Source: Betaproteobacteria bacterium
GTDB lineage: Bacteria; Pseudomonadota; Gammaproteobacteria; Burkholderiales; Burkholderiaceae_F
NCBI GenBank assembly: GCA_005882215.1
Contig: VBCK01000095.1
Span: 1-53,015 of the forward strand
DNA length: 53,015 nucleotides
Direction: 5' to 3'
Shown: piece by piece, positions 23,300-34,903 of the stretch
Position numbering within the stretch: position 1 is the stretch's first letter
Layout: the number at the start of each line of letters is the position of its first letter
The notes under the pieces: generated by a model
The model's database searches: none
What the model was told of the DNA's origin: nothing
What the model saw: only the letters and a program-made list of their open reading frames with translations
Program-made: the position numbers and the translations under genes

Positions 23300-25288
23300 C
23301 TATTTGAACCTCAGAATCGGCTGATCGACTGCGACGCTCTCGCCGGCGTTGGCGAGCTGCTCCTCGACCACGCCATCGCGCTCGGCGTGCAGGATGTTCT
23401 CCATTTTCATCGCTTCGATCGTCGCCAGCCGCTGGCCGGCCTTCACTTCCTGCCCGCGCTTCACCGCGACTTCCACCAGCAGGCCCGGCATCGGTGACAG
23501 CAGGAACTTGGACAGATCCGGTGCCACCTTGTGCGGCATCAGGGCCAGCAGCTCGGCCGCCCGGGGCGACAGCACCGCGGTTTCCAGCTGCACGCCGTCG
23601 TGAATGATCCGGTAGCGCAGCCCGGCCCGCTCGAACTGCAGGCACACCGGCTCCTGGTCGAAGCGGGCCTCGAACAGGATCTGCCCGATCTGCCAGTCGG
23701 TGCGCAGCGTGTGACGTTCGGCCAGATGAACGACGTCGCAACCGGTGTCGTTCGGCTCGATCTGCAGCCGGATCGATTTGCCGCCGACCTGCACGACCCA
23801 CTCCGAACCGATCTTGCGGCCGTGTCCGCGCAGCTGGCCGGTGATCTTGCGGGCCCGGTCCACGTAACGCCAGCGCGCATAGGCGGCCACCGCCGCCATC
23901 AGCAGCGGGCGCGGATGCACTGCGCTCGACGGGTCAAAGCCGCCCGGATAGTCCTCCGCGATCAGCCCCGTATGCAGGCGCCCTTCCCGAAAGCGGCTGT
24001 TGCGCATCAACGCCGACTGAAATGCGATGTTGGTCGAGATGCCGCGCACCACGAAACGGTTCAGGGCCTCGCGCATCCGTGCCACCGCCTGCTCGCGGTC
24101 GGGCCCGTGCGTGATCAGCTTGGCGATCATCGAGTCGTAGTAGATCGGGATCTCGTCGCCCTCGTACACGCCGGTGTCGACCCGCACCTCGCCGGTCGCT
24201 TCCGCCGGCGGCAGGAACCGGACCAGCCGCCCGGTCGACGGCAGAAAGCCGCGCGACGGGTCCTCGGCATTGATCCTGCATTCGATGGCCCAGCCGTCGC
24301 GCCTCAACTCGTGCTGCTCGAGCGTCAGCGCCTCTCCGGCGGCGATCCGGATCATCCATTCGACCAGGTCCAGCCCGGTGATCATCTCGGTCACCGGATG
24401 CTCGACCTGCAGCCGCGTGTTCATCTCCAGGAAATAGAACTTGCGTTCCTTGTCGACCACGAACTCGACGGTTCCGGCCGACTGGTAGTCGACGGCGCGC
24501 GCCAGCACGCAGGCCTGCTCGCCCATCGCGCGGCGGGTCGCCTCGTCCAGGAAGGGCGAGGGGGCCTCCTCGATCACTTTCTGGTGGCGGCGCTGAATCG
24601 AGCACTCGCGCTCCCACAGGTACACCAGATGGCCGTGAGCGTCGCCGAGCACCTGGATCTCGATGTGGCGCGGCTCGACGATGAACTTCTCGATGAACAC
24701 CCGATCGTCGCCGAACGCGTTTTTCGCCTCGTTGCGGCACGATGCGAAGCCGTCGCGGCATTCGGCGTCGTTCCACGCGACCCGCAGGCCTTTGCCGCCG
24801 CCGCCGGCGCTCGCCTTGATCATCACCGGGTAGCCGATGCGGCGGGCGATCTTCTGCGCCTGCCCGGCGTCCTCGATCACGTCGGTGTAGCCGGGAATCG
24901 TGTTGACGCGGGCCGCCTCGGCCAGGCGCTTGGAGGCGATCTTGTCACCCATCGCCTCGATGGAGCGAGCCTTGGGGCCGATGAACACGACGCCCTCCGA
25001 TTCGAGCCGGGCGCAGAACGCGGCGTTCTCGGAAAGGAACCCGTAGCCCGGGTGAACCGCCTGGGCTCCGGTCTGCTTGCACGCGGCCAGGATCCGATCG
25101 GTGTCCAGGTACGACTGCCTGGACGGCGCCGGCCCGATCGCCACGGCCTCGTCGGCCAGCTCCACGTGGCGCGCGTTGCGGTCGGCCTCGGAATACACGG
25201 CGACCGTCCGGATTCCCATCCGCTGCGCGGTTCGGATCACGCGGCAGGCGATCTCGCCGCGATTGGCGATCAGGATTTTGTTGAACAT
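23300..25288 (-). CDS. pccA: Propionyl-CoA carboxylase biotin-carboxylase/carrier subunit (alpha)
   Basis: This 662-residue acyl-CoA carboxylase alpha chain starts with the biotin carboxylase N-domain (MFNKILIANRGEIACRVIRTA). The ATP-grasp domain has the glycine-rich ASAGGGGKG loop and FLEMNTRLQVEHPVTE. It ends in a biotinyl domain with the attachment site EAMKMEN. It carboxylates biotin with ATP and bicarbonate and passes CO2 to propionyl-CoA on the beta subunit. It lies 2 bases after pccB in the same operon, with mutase and MeaB upstream. This context favours propionyl-CoA over methylcrotonyl-CoA as substrate. Confidence 0.93.
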   Translation of the reverse strand: MFNKILIANRGEIACRVIRTAQRMGIRTVAVYSEADRNARHVELADEAVAIGPAPSRQSYLDTDRILAACKQTGAQAVHPGYGFLSENAAFCARLESEGVVFIGPKARSIEAMGDKIASKRLAEAARVNTIPGYTDVIEDAGQAQKIARRIGYPVMIKASAGGGGKGLRVAWNDAECRDGFASCRNEAKNAFGDDRVFIEKFIVEPRHIEIQVLGDAHGHLVYLWERECSIQRRHQKVIEEAPSPFLDEATRRAMGEQACVLARAVDYQSAGTVEFVVDKERKFYFLEMNTRLQVEHPVTEMITGLDLVEWMIRIAAGEALTLEQHELRRDGWAIECRINAEDPSRGFLPSTGRLVRFLPPAEATGEVRVDTGVYEGDEIPIYYDSMIAKLITHGPDREQAVARMREALNRFVVRGISTNIAFQSALMRNSRFREGRLHTGLIAEDYPGGFDPSSAVHPRPLLMAAVAAYARWRYVDRARKITGQLRGHGRKIGSEWVVQVGGKSIRLQIEPNDTGCDVVHLAERHTLRTDWQIGQILFEARFDQEPVCLQFERAGLRYRIIHDGVQLETAVLSPRAAELLALMPHKVAPDLSKFLLSPMPGLLVEVAVKRGQEVKAGQRLATIEAMKMENILHAERDGVVEEQLANAGESVAVDQPILRFK

Positions 25289-25290
25289 GC

Positions 25291-26823
<1,533 letters not shown>

Positions 26824-26858
26824 GAGTCGCTCCTGTCGATCGCTCTCGCCACTCCGAC

Positions 26859-27872
26859 CTAACTTCCTGCCAGCGCCAGCAGGCGCTGGGCGGCGACGGT
26901 CGCGGCCAGCGATCCCTGCCGCACCGCCGCAACCAAGGCCGGCAGTTCGCGCCGCACGGCTGCACTGGAATCGAAGCGCTCGCGCAGCGTGCGCTCGATC
27001 GTGTCCCACATCCAGTCCACCGCTTGCGCGCTGCGGCGCGTCTCGAATTCGCCGCTCGCCTGCATCGATTCGCGAAACCGTCCGATCTGCCTCCAGAATT
27101 CGTCGATACGCTGCCGCTGCAGCGCGCTCGCCATCAGGACCTTGGGCGCCCAGCCCGGCGTACGGTGCTGCAGCACCGGCAGAACCGACTCCAATTGTGA
27201 CTGCGCGCGTAGCGCTCCCTGCGGATCGAGGTCTGCCTTGTTGATCACGATCAGGTCCGCCAGCTCGACGATGCCTTTTTTCATCGCCTGCAGATCATCT
27301 CCCGCGTTGGGCAACTGCAACAGGACGAAGGCGTCGGTCATTCCGGCCACCGCGGTCTCCGACTGCCCGACGCCGACCGTCTCGACCACGATCACGTCGA
27401 ATCCGGCCGCTTCGCAAACGAGCAGGCATTCGCGCGTCCGGGCAGCCACCCCGCCCAGCGTGCCGGCGCTGGGCGAAGGCCGGATGTAGGCCTGCGTGCT
27501 GCGCGCCAGTTGCTCCATCCGCGTCTTGTCGCCCAGGATCGAGCCGCCTGACAGCGCCGAGGACGGATCCACGGCCAGCACCGCGATCCGGTGACCGGCC
27601 TCGACCACATGCAGGCCGAGCGCCTCCACGAACGTGGACTTGCCGACGCCCGGGGCGCCCGATATGCCGATCCGGATCGCTCCGCCGGCGCGGGGCAACA
27701 GCGCCTGCAGCAGTGCCTGAGCGCGCCGCTGATGGTCGGCTCGGGTCGATTCGACCAGCGTGATCGCCTTGGCGAGCGCGCGCGGCTGCGCCGCCAGCAC
27801 GCCCTCGAGCAGGTCCCGGTCGGTCGGGCCCAGCGCGGCCGTGCCGGGCAGCGGGTCGGCGGATCGCTTCAA
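26859..27872 (-). CDS. meaB: MeaB/ArgK-type GTPase, chaperone of methylmalonyl-CoA mutase
   Basis: This 337-residue G3E P-loop GTPase has Walker [10 protein letters not shown] and the family stretches [35 protein letters not shown] and VINKADLD. MeaB gates loading and protects the cobalamin cofactor of methylmalonyl-CoA mutase. The start is TTG 27872, overlapping the mutase stop as TTGA; no ATG is close enough to keep the conserved N-terminus. The gene lies between the mutase and the carboxylase subunits. Confidence 0.94.
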   Translation of the reverse strand: MKRSADPLPGTAALGPTDRDLLEGVLAAQPRALAKAITLVESTRADHQRRAQALLQALLPRAGGAIRIGISGAPGVGKSTFVEALGLHVVEAGHRIAVLAVDPSSALSGGSILGDKTRMEQLARSTQAYIRPSPSAGTLGGVAARTRECLLVCEAAGFDVIVVETVGVGQSETAVAGMTDAFVLLQLPNAGDDLQAMKKGIVELADLIVINKADLDPQGALRAQSQLESVLPVLQHRTPGWAPKVLMASALQRQRIDEFWRQIGRFRESMQASGEFETRRSAQAVDWMWDTIERTLRERFDSSAAVRRELPALVAAVRQGSLAATVAAQRLLALAGS

Positions 27873-30043
27873 GTCGTCGGCAGATCCAGGCGCTCCCGGA
27901 TCGCTGCCAGCACACTGCGAGCGGCCGCCGGTACCGGCGTGCCCGGCCCGAAGATTCCGGCCACTCCGGCAGCTCTCAGAAAGTCGTAGTCCTGCTGCGG
28001 AATCACGCCGCCGACGAACACCGCCACCTCGGGCGCTCCCTGCGCCTTGAGCGCACCGATCAGCTGCGGCACCAGCGTGCGGTGGCCGGCCGCCAGCGTC
28101 GACACGCCGACCGCATGCACGTCGTTCTCGATCGCCTGGCGCGCGGCCTCCTCCGGGGTCTGGAACAGCGGCCCGATGTCGACGTCGAAGCCCAGGTCGG
28201 CGAGCGCGGTGGCCACGATCTTCGCCCCCCGGTCATGGCCGTCCTGGCCCAGCTTGGCGATCAGAACGCGCGGCCGGCGGCCTTCGGCGCGAGCGAACGA
28301 CTCGACCTCGGCTTTCAGCTTCTGCCAGTCCGCATCGCGCTCGAACTGGGCGCCGTACACGCCGGAGATGCGCTGCGAGTCGGCCCGGTAGCGCCCCCAG
28401 ACCTTCTCCAGCGCATCCGAGCATTCGCCGACCGTGGCGCGCGCGCGCACCGCTGCGATCGTCAGCTCCAGCAGGTTGCCTTGCCCGTCCTGCGCGCAGC
28501 GCGTCAAGGCCTCCAGCGTGCGGCGCACCGCGCCGCTGTCGCGCCGAGCCCGAATCTCGGCCAGCCGCGCCAGCTGGGCCCGCCGCACGGCGCTGTGGTC
28601 GATGTCGCGGATTTCGATCCGCTCTTCCTCGGCCAGCCGGTACTTGTTCACGCCGACGATCACATCTTCGCCGCGATCGATCCGTGCCTGCTTCTCGGCC
28701 GCGCAGCGCTCGATCTGCAGCTTGGCCCAGCCGGTGGCGACCGCGCGCGTCATTCCGCCCATCGATTCGGCCTGTTCGATGATCGACCACGCCTTGTCGG
28801 CCATCTGCTGGGTCAGCGACTCCATCAGATAGGAGCCGCCCCACGGGTCGATGACGCGGCACAGGTTCGATTCCTCCTGGATGATCAGCTGGGTGTTGCG
28901 CGCGATGCGCGCCGAAGAATCGGTCGGCAGCGCAATCGCTTCGTCCAGCGCGTTGGTGTGCAGCGACTGGGTGCCGCCGAACACCGCGGCCATCGCCTCG
29001 ATCGTGGTGCGCACGACATTGTTGTATGGATCCTGCTCGGTGAGCGACCAGCCCGAGGTCTGGCAGTGCGTGCGCAGCACCAGAGACTTGGGGTTTTTCG
29101 CCCCGAAGCCGCGCATGATCCGGCTCCACAGCAGGCGCGCCGCCCGCAGCTTGGCGATCTCCAGGTAGAAATTCATCCCGATCGCGAAGAAGAAGGACAG
29201 ACGCCCGGCGAACTCGTCCACATCCAGTCCGCGCTGCAGCGCCGAGCGCACGTACTGGATGCCGTCGGCCAGCGTGAAGGCGAGCTCGAGCGTCTGGGTG
29301 GCGCCGGCCTCCTGCATGTGGTAGCCCGAGATCGAGATCGAATTGAAACGCGGCATCCGGCGGGCCGTGTACTCGATGATGTCGGCCACGATCCGCATCG
29401 ACGGCTCGGGCGGGTAGATGTAGGTGTTGCGGACCATGAACTCCTTCAGGATGTCGTTCTGAATCGTTCCCGAGAGTTGGTCCTGCGTCACGCCCTGCTC
29501 CTCGGCCGCGACCACGTAGCCGGCCAGCACCGGCAGCACCGCGCCGTTCATCGTCATCGAGACCGAGACGCGGTCGAGCGGGATGCCTTCGAACAGGACC
29601 TTCATGTCCTCGACGGAATCGACCGCCACGCCCGCCTTGCCTACGTCCCCGACCACGCGCGGATGGTCGGAGTCGTAGCCGCGATGCGTGGCCAGGTCGA
29701 AGGCGACCGAGATGCCCTGTCCGCCGTCTTCGAGCGAGCGGCGATAGAACGCGTTGGTCTCTTCGGCCGTCGAAAAACCCGCGTACTGGCGGATGGTCCA
29801 GGGCTTGACCGCGTACATCGTCGCCTGCGGCCCCCGGACGAACGGCTCCAGCCCCGGCAGCGTGTCGGTTGCCGGCAACCCTGCCAGGTCTTGCGCCGTG
29901 TACAGCGGCTTGACCACCAGCGAGTCGGGCGTGTGCCAGTTCAGCGATTCCAGCGGCGCGCCCCGCAACGATTCCTCGGCGGCCGCCGCCCACACGCTGG
30001 GGTCCGTCGTCCACTTGTCGGCCGTCCACTTCGAATCCGACAT
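27869..30043 (-). CDS. scpA: Methylmalonyl-CoA mutase, single-chain B12-dependent type
   Basis: This 724-residue mutase interconverts (R)-methylmalonyl-CoA and succinyl-CoA. The catalytic TIM-barrel domain shows [53 protein letters not shown] and [12 protein letters not shown]. The C-terminal cobalamin-binding domain carries the lower-ligand motif [12 protein letters not shown] (DxHxxG) and ends GPGTPVP. The length is that of the homodimeric ScpA/MCM form, with both domains in one chain. The ATG at 30043 has a GAGGAG Shine-Dalgarno. It heads the operon to meaB, pccB and pccA. No methylmalonyl-CoA epimerase gene is in the window. Confidence 0.96.
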   Translation of the reverse strand: MSDSKWTADKWTTDPSVWAAAAEESLRGAPLESLNWHTPDSLVVKPLYTAQDLAGLPATDTLPGLEPFVRGPQATMYAVKPWTIRQYAGFSTAEETNAFYRRSLEDGGQGISVAFDLATHRGYDSDHPRVVGDVGKAGVAVDSVEDMKVLFEGIPLDRVSVSMTMNGAVLPVLAGYVVAAEEQGVTQDQLSGTIQNDILKEFMVRNTYIYPPEPSMRIVADIIEYTARRMPRFNSISISGYHMQEAGATQTLELAFTLADGIQYVRSALQRGLDVDEFAGRLSFFFAIGMNFYLEIAKLRAARLLWSRIMRGFGAKNPKSLVLRTHCQTSGWSLTEQDPYNNVVRTTIEAMAAVFGGTQSLHTNALDEAIALPTDSSARIARNTQLIIQEESNLCRVIDPWGGSYLMESLTQQMADKAWSIIEQAESMGGMTRAVATGWAKLQIERCAAEKQARIDRGEDVIVGVNKYRLAEEERIEIRDIDHSAVRRAQLARLAEIRARRDSGAVRRTLEALTRCAQDGQGNLLELTIAAVRARATVGECSDALEKVWGRYRADSQRISGVYGAQFERDADWQKLKAEVESFARAEGRRPRVLIAKLGQDGHDRGAKIVATALADLGFDVDIGPLFQTPEEAARQAIENDVHAVGVSTLAAGHRTLVPQLIGALKAQGAPEVAVFVGGVIPQQDYDFLRAAGVAGIFGPGTPVPAAARSVLAAIRERLDLPTT

Positions 30044-30172
30044 CAGCGCTCCTCGAGGTGCGATCGATATTATCGTCTCACGGCAGCTCGAAAAGTCCGC
30101 CGCCGGATGTGCGGCGCTGTGCCTGCGCGCGGCGGTATAGTGGCGACAGGTCCGACTGCTTGGCCGGTTGCG

Positions 30173-30733
30173 ATGAGCAAGGCATTCGTAAAGGAAGGCG
30201 ACGATGCCGAGGACGACGAGGAATTCGAGGCCTCGCCGCTGCCGGCTGGCGCCAAGAACTACATCACGCTCGGCGGCTATCGGCGGATGAAGGCCGAGCT
30301 GCTGCGGCTGCTGGACGTGGAACGGCCCGAGGTGGTGCGGACCGTGTCGTGGGCGGCATCCAATGGAGATCGCTCGGAGAACGCCGACTACATCTACGGC
30401 AAGAAGCGCCTGCGCGAGATCGACCGGCGCATCCGCTTCCTGACCCGGCGGCTGGACGCGGCCGAAGTGGTCGACGTGAGCGCGCGCGAGCCGACCGACC
30501 AGGTGTTCTTTGGAGCCACCGTCGCGTACCAGAGCAGCCGGGGTGAGCGCCAGCAGGTGACGATCGTCGGTGTCGACGAGGTCGACCCGGCGCACCGACG
30601 CGTGAGCTGGATCTCGCCGATCGCCAGGGCGCTGCTGAAGGCGCGCGAGGGCGACTCGGTGCAGGTCATCACCCCGAGCGGGGCCGAGACGATCGAGGTG
30701 CTCGAAGTGCGCTACGAGTCATCGGCTGACTGA
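30173..30733 (+). CDS. greB: Transcription elongation factor GreB
   Basis: This 186-residue protein has an N-terminal acidic extension ([12 protein letters not shown]) and then the GreA/B coiled-coil arm. GreB features include [47 protein letters not shown] and the C-terminal FKBP-like domain ([28 protein letters not shown]). It stimulates transcript cleavage by stalled RNA polymerase. A TATAGT -10-like box lies at 30136-30141, but no convincing -35 box is seen. It is divergent from the mutase operon. Confidence 0.95.
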   Translation: MSKAFVKEGDDAEDDEEFEASPLPAGAKNYITLGGYRRMKAELLRLLDVERPEVVRTVSWAASNGDRSENADYIYGKKRLREIDRRIRFLTRRLDAAEVVDVSAREPTDQVFFGATVAYQSSRGERQQVTIVGVDEVDPAHRRVSWISPIARALLKAREGDSVQVITPSGAETIEVLEVRYESSAD

Positions 30734-30765
30734 CGCGCGCGGACTTCACTCGCCCACGCCTGGAG

Positions 30766-33261
30766 ATGTCCAGCCGGCTCCTCGGCCCGGAAGAGATTCG
30801 GGAGCTCTCGAAGCTCCTGGACGAGGCACTGGATCTACCCGAACCCGAGCGCGAAGTCTGGCTTAGCAATCTGGGCGAGCCCCACGCGCGTCTGGTTCCG
30901 AGACTGCGCGAGATGCTGGCGAAAGGGGCTGAAGTCAGCACCGGGCGGACCCTGCCACCGCTGCCGAGATATGAACAGGCCGACCTGGCGCTTCTTGCTC
31001 GAGGCGACGCCGCCGGACTGGAGGCTGGATCCACGGTGGGTCCATATCGCCTGATCCGTGAACTGGGCCGCGGCGGGATGGGCTTCGTGTGGCTGGCGCA
31101 GCGGCTTGACGGCACGCTCAAACGGCAGGTTGCGCTGAAACTGCCGCAGCACCAGCTGGTCGAGCGGTTCGCGCGCGAACGCGACATCCTCGCGGGCCTT
31201 GCCCATGCCAACATCGCCCGGCTGTACGACGCGGGCACAACCGCGGACGGGCGGCCCTACCTCGCCATGGAGTACGTCGAGGGCGAGGCGCTCACCACCT
31301 GGTGCGACACCCGCAAGCTGGGCGTCAACGCCAGGATTGAATTGTTCAAGCAAGCGCTCGCCGCCGTCGACTACGCCCACCGCCACTCCGTCATCCATCG
31401 CGACCTGAAGCCCTCCAATATTCTCGTGACCGAGGATGGCCAGGTGCGTCTGCTCGATTTCGGGATCGCCAAGCTGATGACCGGCGGCGAAGCCTGCGAG
31501 ACCGAAATCACGCTAATCGAAGGCCGGGCGCTGAGCCTGCAATACGCATCGCCCGAGCAGCTCCTCGGCCAGCCCCTCGGGAGCGCGAGCGACGTTTACT
31601 CGCTGGGAGTCGTTCTGTACGAGCTTCTGACCGGCTCGTTTCCATACTTTCGCAGGAAGGACACGCGAGGGGCGATCGAGGACGGCATCCTCAGCGTCGA
31701 ACCGACCCGGGCGAGCGACAGCGTCGCGGACCCGGCGCTCGCCGCGGCTCGGGGCTCCAACACGCGCGAGCTTCGCTCGGTCCTCAAAGGCGACATCGAC
31801 GCCATTCTGCAAAAGGCGCTCAGGAAGAACGCCGCCGAACGGTACCGCACCGTCCAGGCTTTCACTGAAGATCTCGATCGGCTCCTGGGCGGCAAGGCCG
31901 TCCTCGCGCGACCCAACTCGCTCTGGAGTCACGCTGCCAGATTCGTCCGCCGCAACCCGATCGCTGCCGGGGCAGCCGCCGCTGTTCTATTGGCCGGCGT
32001 CCTGGCAACGGCGAACTGGATGCGACCCGCCGTCCACTGGGGTGGGGTCGCCCCGGCGGAACCGCCGGCGATGTCACTGGCCATCATGCCGTTCGGTGCG
32101 CCGGCGGGGGAAGGCGCGGCGGCGCGTCTGGCCGAGGCGCTGCCGCGCGAGCTGACCACGGTACTGGTTGCGTGCTGCCATGAACTGAAACTGCTCTCCG
32201 GTCCGCGCGACCCGGGCAGCGGCGCCGCGGGAAGCGCCGCTCGGCCGCAGCCCGTTGGGACGCGCTACCGGGTCGAGGGAGACCTGCGCTCCGGCAAAGA
32301 AGCCAGCTTCGTCAATCTGCGACTGGTGGATGCGGCAACGGGAGGTCAGGCGTGGTCGACCCGTTTCGATCTTCCGCAGTTCGACAATGTCTTCGAGTCA
32401 TCGGCCCGGATGCGGAAGCTGGCGTCGTTGCTGGCGGGTGCCGTCAAGAGCGCCGAGACCCGGCGCGTTCTGACCCAGCCGATCGAGAAGCTGGATGCGA
32501 TGGGACTGGTTCTGCGCGGATATGCGGTTTGGAAAAACGGGCAGACGCTGCAGAAGGCGCTGGAGGCGCAGAAGTTGTATGACGCGGCGCTGAGGCTGGA
32601 TCCCAACTTCACCTACGCCCTCCTGACGCAGGCTGCGAATTGGGATCTGCTGAATGACGTCGATCCGAATTCCGACCGTGAGCGCATGGTCCGGGAGATG
32701 GACGAACTGACGCTGCGTGCCATGAATCTGGACCCTACCAATCCCCAAGCCTGGTCCGCTCGGGCCGGAGCCCTGGCCAACGCGGGGCGCTGGAGCGCGG
32801 CGTTCGAGGCGAACGAGCGCAGGATCAGCCTGGACCCGTTCTCTCCGGCGCCGTACGAATACAAGGCGTGGTTGATGAGCATGACCGGGCGACCCGCCGA
32901 GGCATTGCCGCTGGTGGACCACGCGCTGTCGTTGGATCCCGAAAGCATCGGATGGGCCATGCGGTTCGCGTGCGAAGCCGATCTGCTGATCGGGCGATTC
33001 GACGACGCGGTATCGGCCTGCGAGAAAGCCGGAGGAACCAATCCGGACTGGTTCATTACGTCGTATCTTGCAGCCGCCTATGCGAACCGCGGAGACGTCG
33101 GGAAGGCAAGGGCCGCCAGGGACGCGATACTTCGAACCGTGCCCGGGTACACGATCGCCCAGGTGCGCGCCAAACACTACTCGGACGTGCCCGAGTACCT
33201 GAAGATGGCGGAGGCCACCTGGTATGCCGGGCTGCGCAAGGCCGGAATTCCCGAACGATGA
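30766..33261 (+). CDS. Ser/Thr protein kinase with membrane helix and C-terminal TPR region
   Basis: This 831-residue kinase opens with a short helical N-terminal segment common to bacterial kinase-TPR proteins (LGPEEIRELSKLLDEALDLP). The kinase domain runs from about residue 90: LGRGGMGFVWLA, the Lys in VALKLP, HRDLKPSNILV, DFGIAKL and YASPEQ. One membrane helix lies near residues 400-420 (AAGAAAAVLLAGVLATANWM). The extracytoplasmic part has a predicted alpha/beta segment (AIMPFGAPAGEG, YRVEGDLR) and TPR-like repeats to the end. Its stop overlaps a possible ATG of the amidohydrolase (ATGA at 33258), so the two are co-expressed. The substrate is unknown. Confidence 0.92.
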   Translation: MSSRLLGPEEIRELSKLLDEALDLPEPEREVWLSNLGEPHARLVPRLREMLAKGAEVSTGRTLPPLPRYEQADLALLARGDAAGLEAGSTVGPYRLIRELGRGGMGFVWLAQRLDGTLKRQVALKLPQHQLVERFARERDILAGLAHANIARLYDAGTTADGRPYLAMEYVEGEALTTWCDTRKLGVNARIELFKQALAAVDYAHRHSVIHRDLKPSNILVTEDGQVRLLDFGIAKLMTGGEACETEITLIEGRALSLQYASPEQLLGQPLGSASDVYSLGVVLYELLTGSFPYFRRKDTRGAIEDGILSVEPTRASDSVADPALAAARGSNTRELRSVLKGDIDAILQKALRKNAAERYRTVQAFTEDLDRLLGGKAVLARPNSLWSHAARFVRRNPIAAGAAAAVLLAGVLATANWMRPAVHWGGVAPAEPPAMSLAIMPFGAPAGEGAAARLAEALPRELTTVLVACCHELKLLSGPRDPGSGAAGSAARPQPVGTRYRVEGDLRSGKEASFVNLRLVDAATGGQAWSTRFDLPQFDNVFESSARMRKLASLLAGAVKSAETRRVLTQPIEKLDAMGLVLRGYAVWKNGQTLQKALEAQKLYDAALRLDPNFTYALLTQAANWDLLNDVDPNSDRERMVREMDELTLRAMNLDPTNPQAWSARAGALANAGRWSAAFEANERRISLDPFSPAPYEYKAWLMSMTGRPAEALPLVDHALSLDPESIGWAMRFACEADLLIGRFDDAVSACEKAGGTNPDWFITSYLAAAYANRGDVGKARAARDAILRTVPGYTIAQVRAKHYSDVPEYLKMAEATWYAGLRKAGIPER

Positions 33262-33311
33262 CGGCCTCCGCTCCGTCAGGCGGTCCAATGGAAAACCAAC
33301 GAGCGGACATC

Positions 33312-34637
33312 ATGACCAAAACGGCGGCGCGGGCGATTTCGAGGACCTTGGTGAGCGCGGCAGGCATCATCTGGTCCGCGTTCGCATTTGCAGACGACAG
33401 CCCGACCACGCCACGCCCGATCGTGCTCAGGGCGGCGCACCTGTTCGACTCGGTATCCGGCAAGCTGGTCGATCATGGCGTCGTCGTCGTCGCCGGCTCC
33501 CGGATTCAGGCTGTCGGCAGCGAGGCCAGGATCCCCGTCGATGCGGTGCGGATCGACCTCGGTGACGCGACATTGATGCCCGGATTCATCGATGCGCATG
33601 TCCATTTGTCGCAGGTCTTGAGCGGAAACTGGTATGCGGATTTTTACAACGGCATCTTGCGCTTTCCTGCCGAGCAGGCTCTGTACGGCGCGCACTACGC
33701 GAAGTTGACGCTGGAGGCGGGCGTTACGACGGTTCGCGACCTCGCCTCTTCCGACTACATCTCGCTCGGATTGCGAAATGCAATCAACGCCGGGATGATC
33801 CCTGGGCCAAGAATGTTAGTGGCGAACTACGCGATCGGCTCGACCGGCGGGCATGCCGACCAGGACCCTTACCCGCCACAGAGGATTGCTCCCGCCGATC
33901 CCATCAAGGGAGTGTGCAATGGTCCCGACGAATGCCGCGCTGCGGTGCGGTATCAAATCAAGTATGGCGCCGACCTCATCAAGTTCATGCCTTCCGGCGG
34001 AGTGCTCTCTCTGAGCGATCCGGTGGACAATCCCCAGCTGACACAGGAGGAAATGAACGCCATCGTCTCCGAAGCGCACGCTTGGAATCGCAAGGTCGCG
34101 GCGCACTGCCACGGCGACCGGGCGGCCAAAATGGCAATCGCCGCTGGCGTCGATTCGATCGAGCACGGCACATTCTTGCAGGATGACACGCTGCTGGAGA
34201 TGAAGGCCAGGCACGTGGTCCTGGTTCCGACCCTGTTTACCGGTGACTGGATGAGCGACAAGGTCGACCAACTGCCGCCGGTCGTTGCCGCGAAGGCGCG
34301 AGCCGCCATGTCTCATCAGCAGCAGATGTTTCAGCACGCCGTGAAACTCGGGGTTCCGATTGCGATGGGCACGGATGCGGGCGTCGAACCGCACGGAATG
34401 AACGCGCGGGAATTCGTACTGATGGCCGGCAATGGCCTGACTCCCGCGCAGGCGCTGATGGCCGGAACCGCCAACGGCGCCGAGCTGTTGGGTATCGCGG
34501 ATCAAGTCGGAACGCTGCAGCCGGGCAAACTGGCCGACATCGTGGCAGTGGCCGGCAATCCCATTGTGGATATCAAAGCGACTCAGCACCCCGTCTTCGT
34601 GATGAAGGAGGGAGTGATCTACGTCGGCGGCAAATAG
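33312..34637 (+). CDS. Secreted metal-dependent amidohydrolase (imidazolonepropionase/prolidase-like)
   Basis: This amidohydrolase-superfamily enzyme has a signal peptide (MTKTAARAISRTL to SAFAFADD). Metal-site motifs appear in order: GFIDAHVHLS, the active-site Lys in DLIKFMPSGG, AHCHGD, SIEHGTFL and MGTDAGVEPHG, then the C-terminal sandwich GTLQPGKLADIVAV. The closest families hydrolyse Xaa-Pro/Xaa-Arg dipeptides or related amides; the substrate is not deducible here. Starts at 33258 (ATGA overlap with the kinase), 33288 and 33312 are in frame. The last places the signal peptide at the N-terminus and gives 441 residues. Close coupling to a kinase is unusual for such an enzyme. Confidence 0.9.
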   Translation: MTKTAARAISRTLVSAAGIIWSAFAFADDSPTTPRPIVLRAAHLFDSVSGKLVDHGVVVVAGSRIQAVGSEARIPVDAVRIDLGDATLMPGFIDAHVHLSQVLSGNWYADFYNGILRFPAEQALYGAHYAKLTLEAGVTTVRDLASSDYISLGLRNAINAGMIPGPRMLVANYAIGSTGGHADQDPYPPQRIAPADPIKGVCNGPDECRAAVRYQIKYGADLIKFMPSGGVLSLSDPVDNPQLTQEEMNAIVSEAHAWNRKVAAHCHGDRAAKMAIAAGVDSIEHGTFLQDDTLLEMKARHVVLVPTLFTGDWMSDKVDQLPPVVAAKARAAMSHQQQMFQHAVKLGVPIAMGTDAGVEPHGMNAREFVLMAGNGLTPAQALMAGTANGAELLGIADQVGTLQPGKLADIVAVAGNPIVDIKATQHPVFVMKEGVIYVGGK

Positions 34638-34903
34638 GCGCAGCAGCTTTTCGACGAACTGTCGCTTGCCATCCGCAATCATCGCAGCGCCAACGCGGTA
34701 GACGCGATGGCGATCACCGGATCGCGGCGTTCACATTGCCGCGCGCTCAGCAGGGCGGAACTTCCCGACAGTGCGCGCAGAATGCGCCTGGGTGAAGTGA
34801 CCCATTGAATTCTCAAGGGTTCGGAAGTAGTTTGCTTTGCAGCCGCGAGATCAAGAATCAACATCCGCGATGCATGGGGCAATCTGCTCGAGGAGGCAGC
34901 AAG
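34638..34903. other. Intergenic region without an evident gene
   Basis: These 266 bases lie between the amidohydrolase and the beta-propeller gene. I see no convincing coding frame, terminator or Tad-regulon motif. The only clear signal is the GAGGAGG Shine-Dalgarno just before 34904. Confidence 0.5.

Noticed and set aside
28082..30170. A long plus-strand frame opposite the mutase gene, running into greB
   Set aside because: The part before the greB ATG has His/Arg-rich shadow composition and lies opposite a fully conserved mutase.
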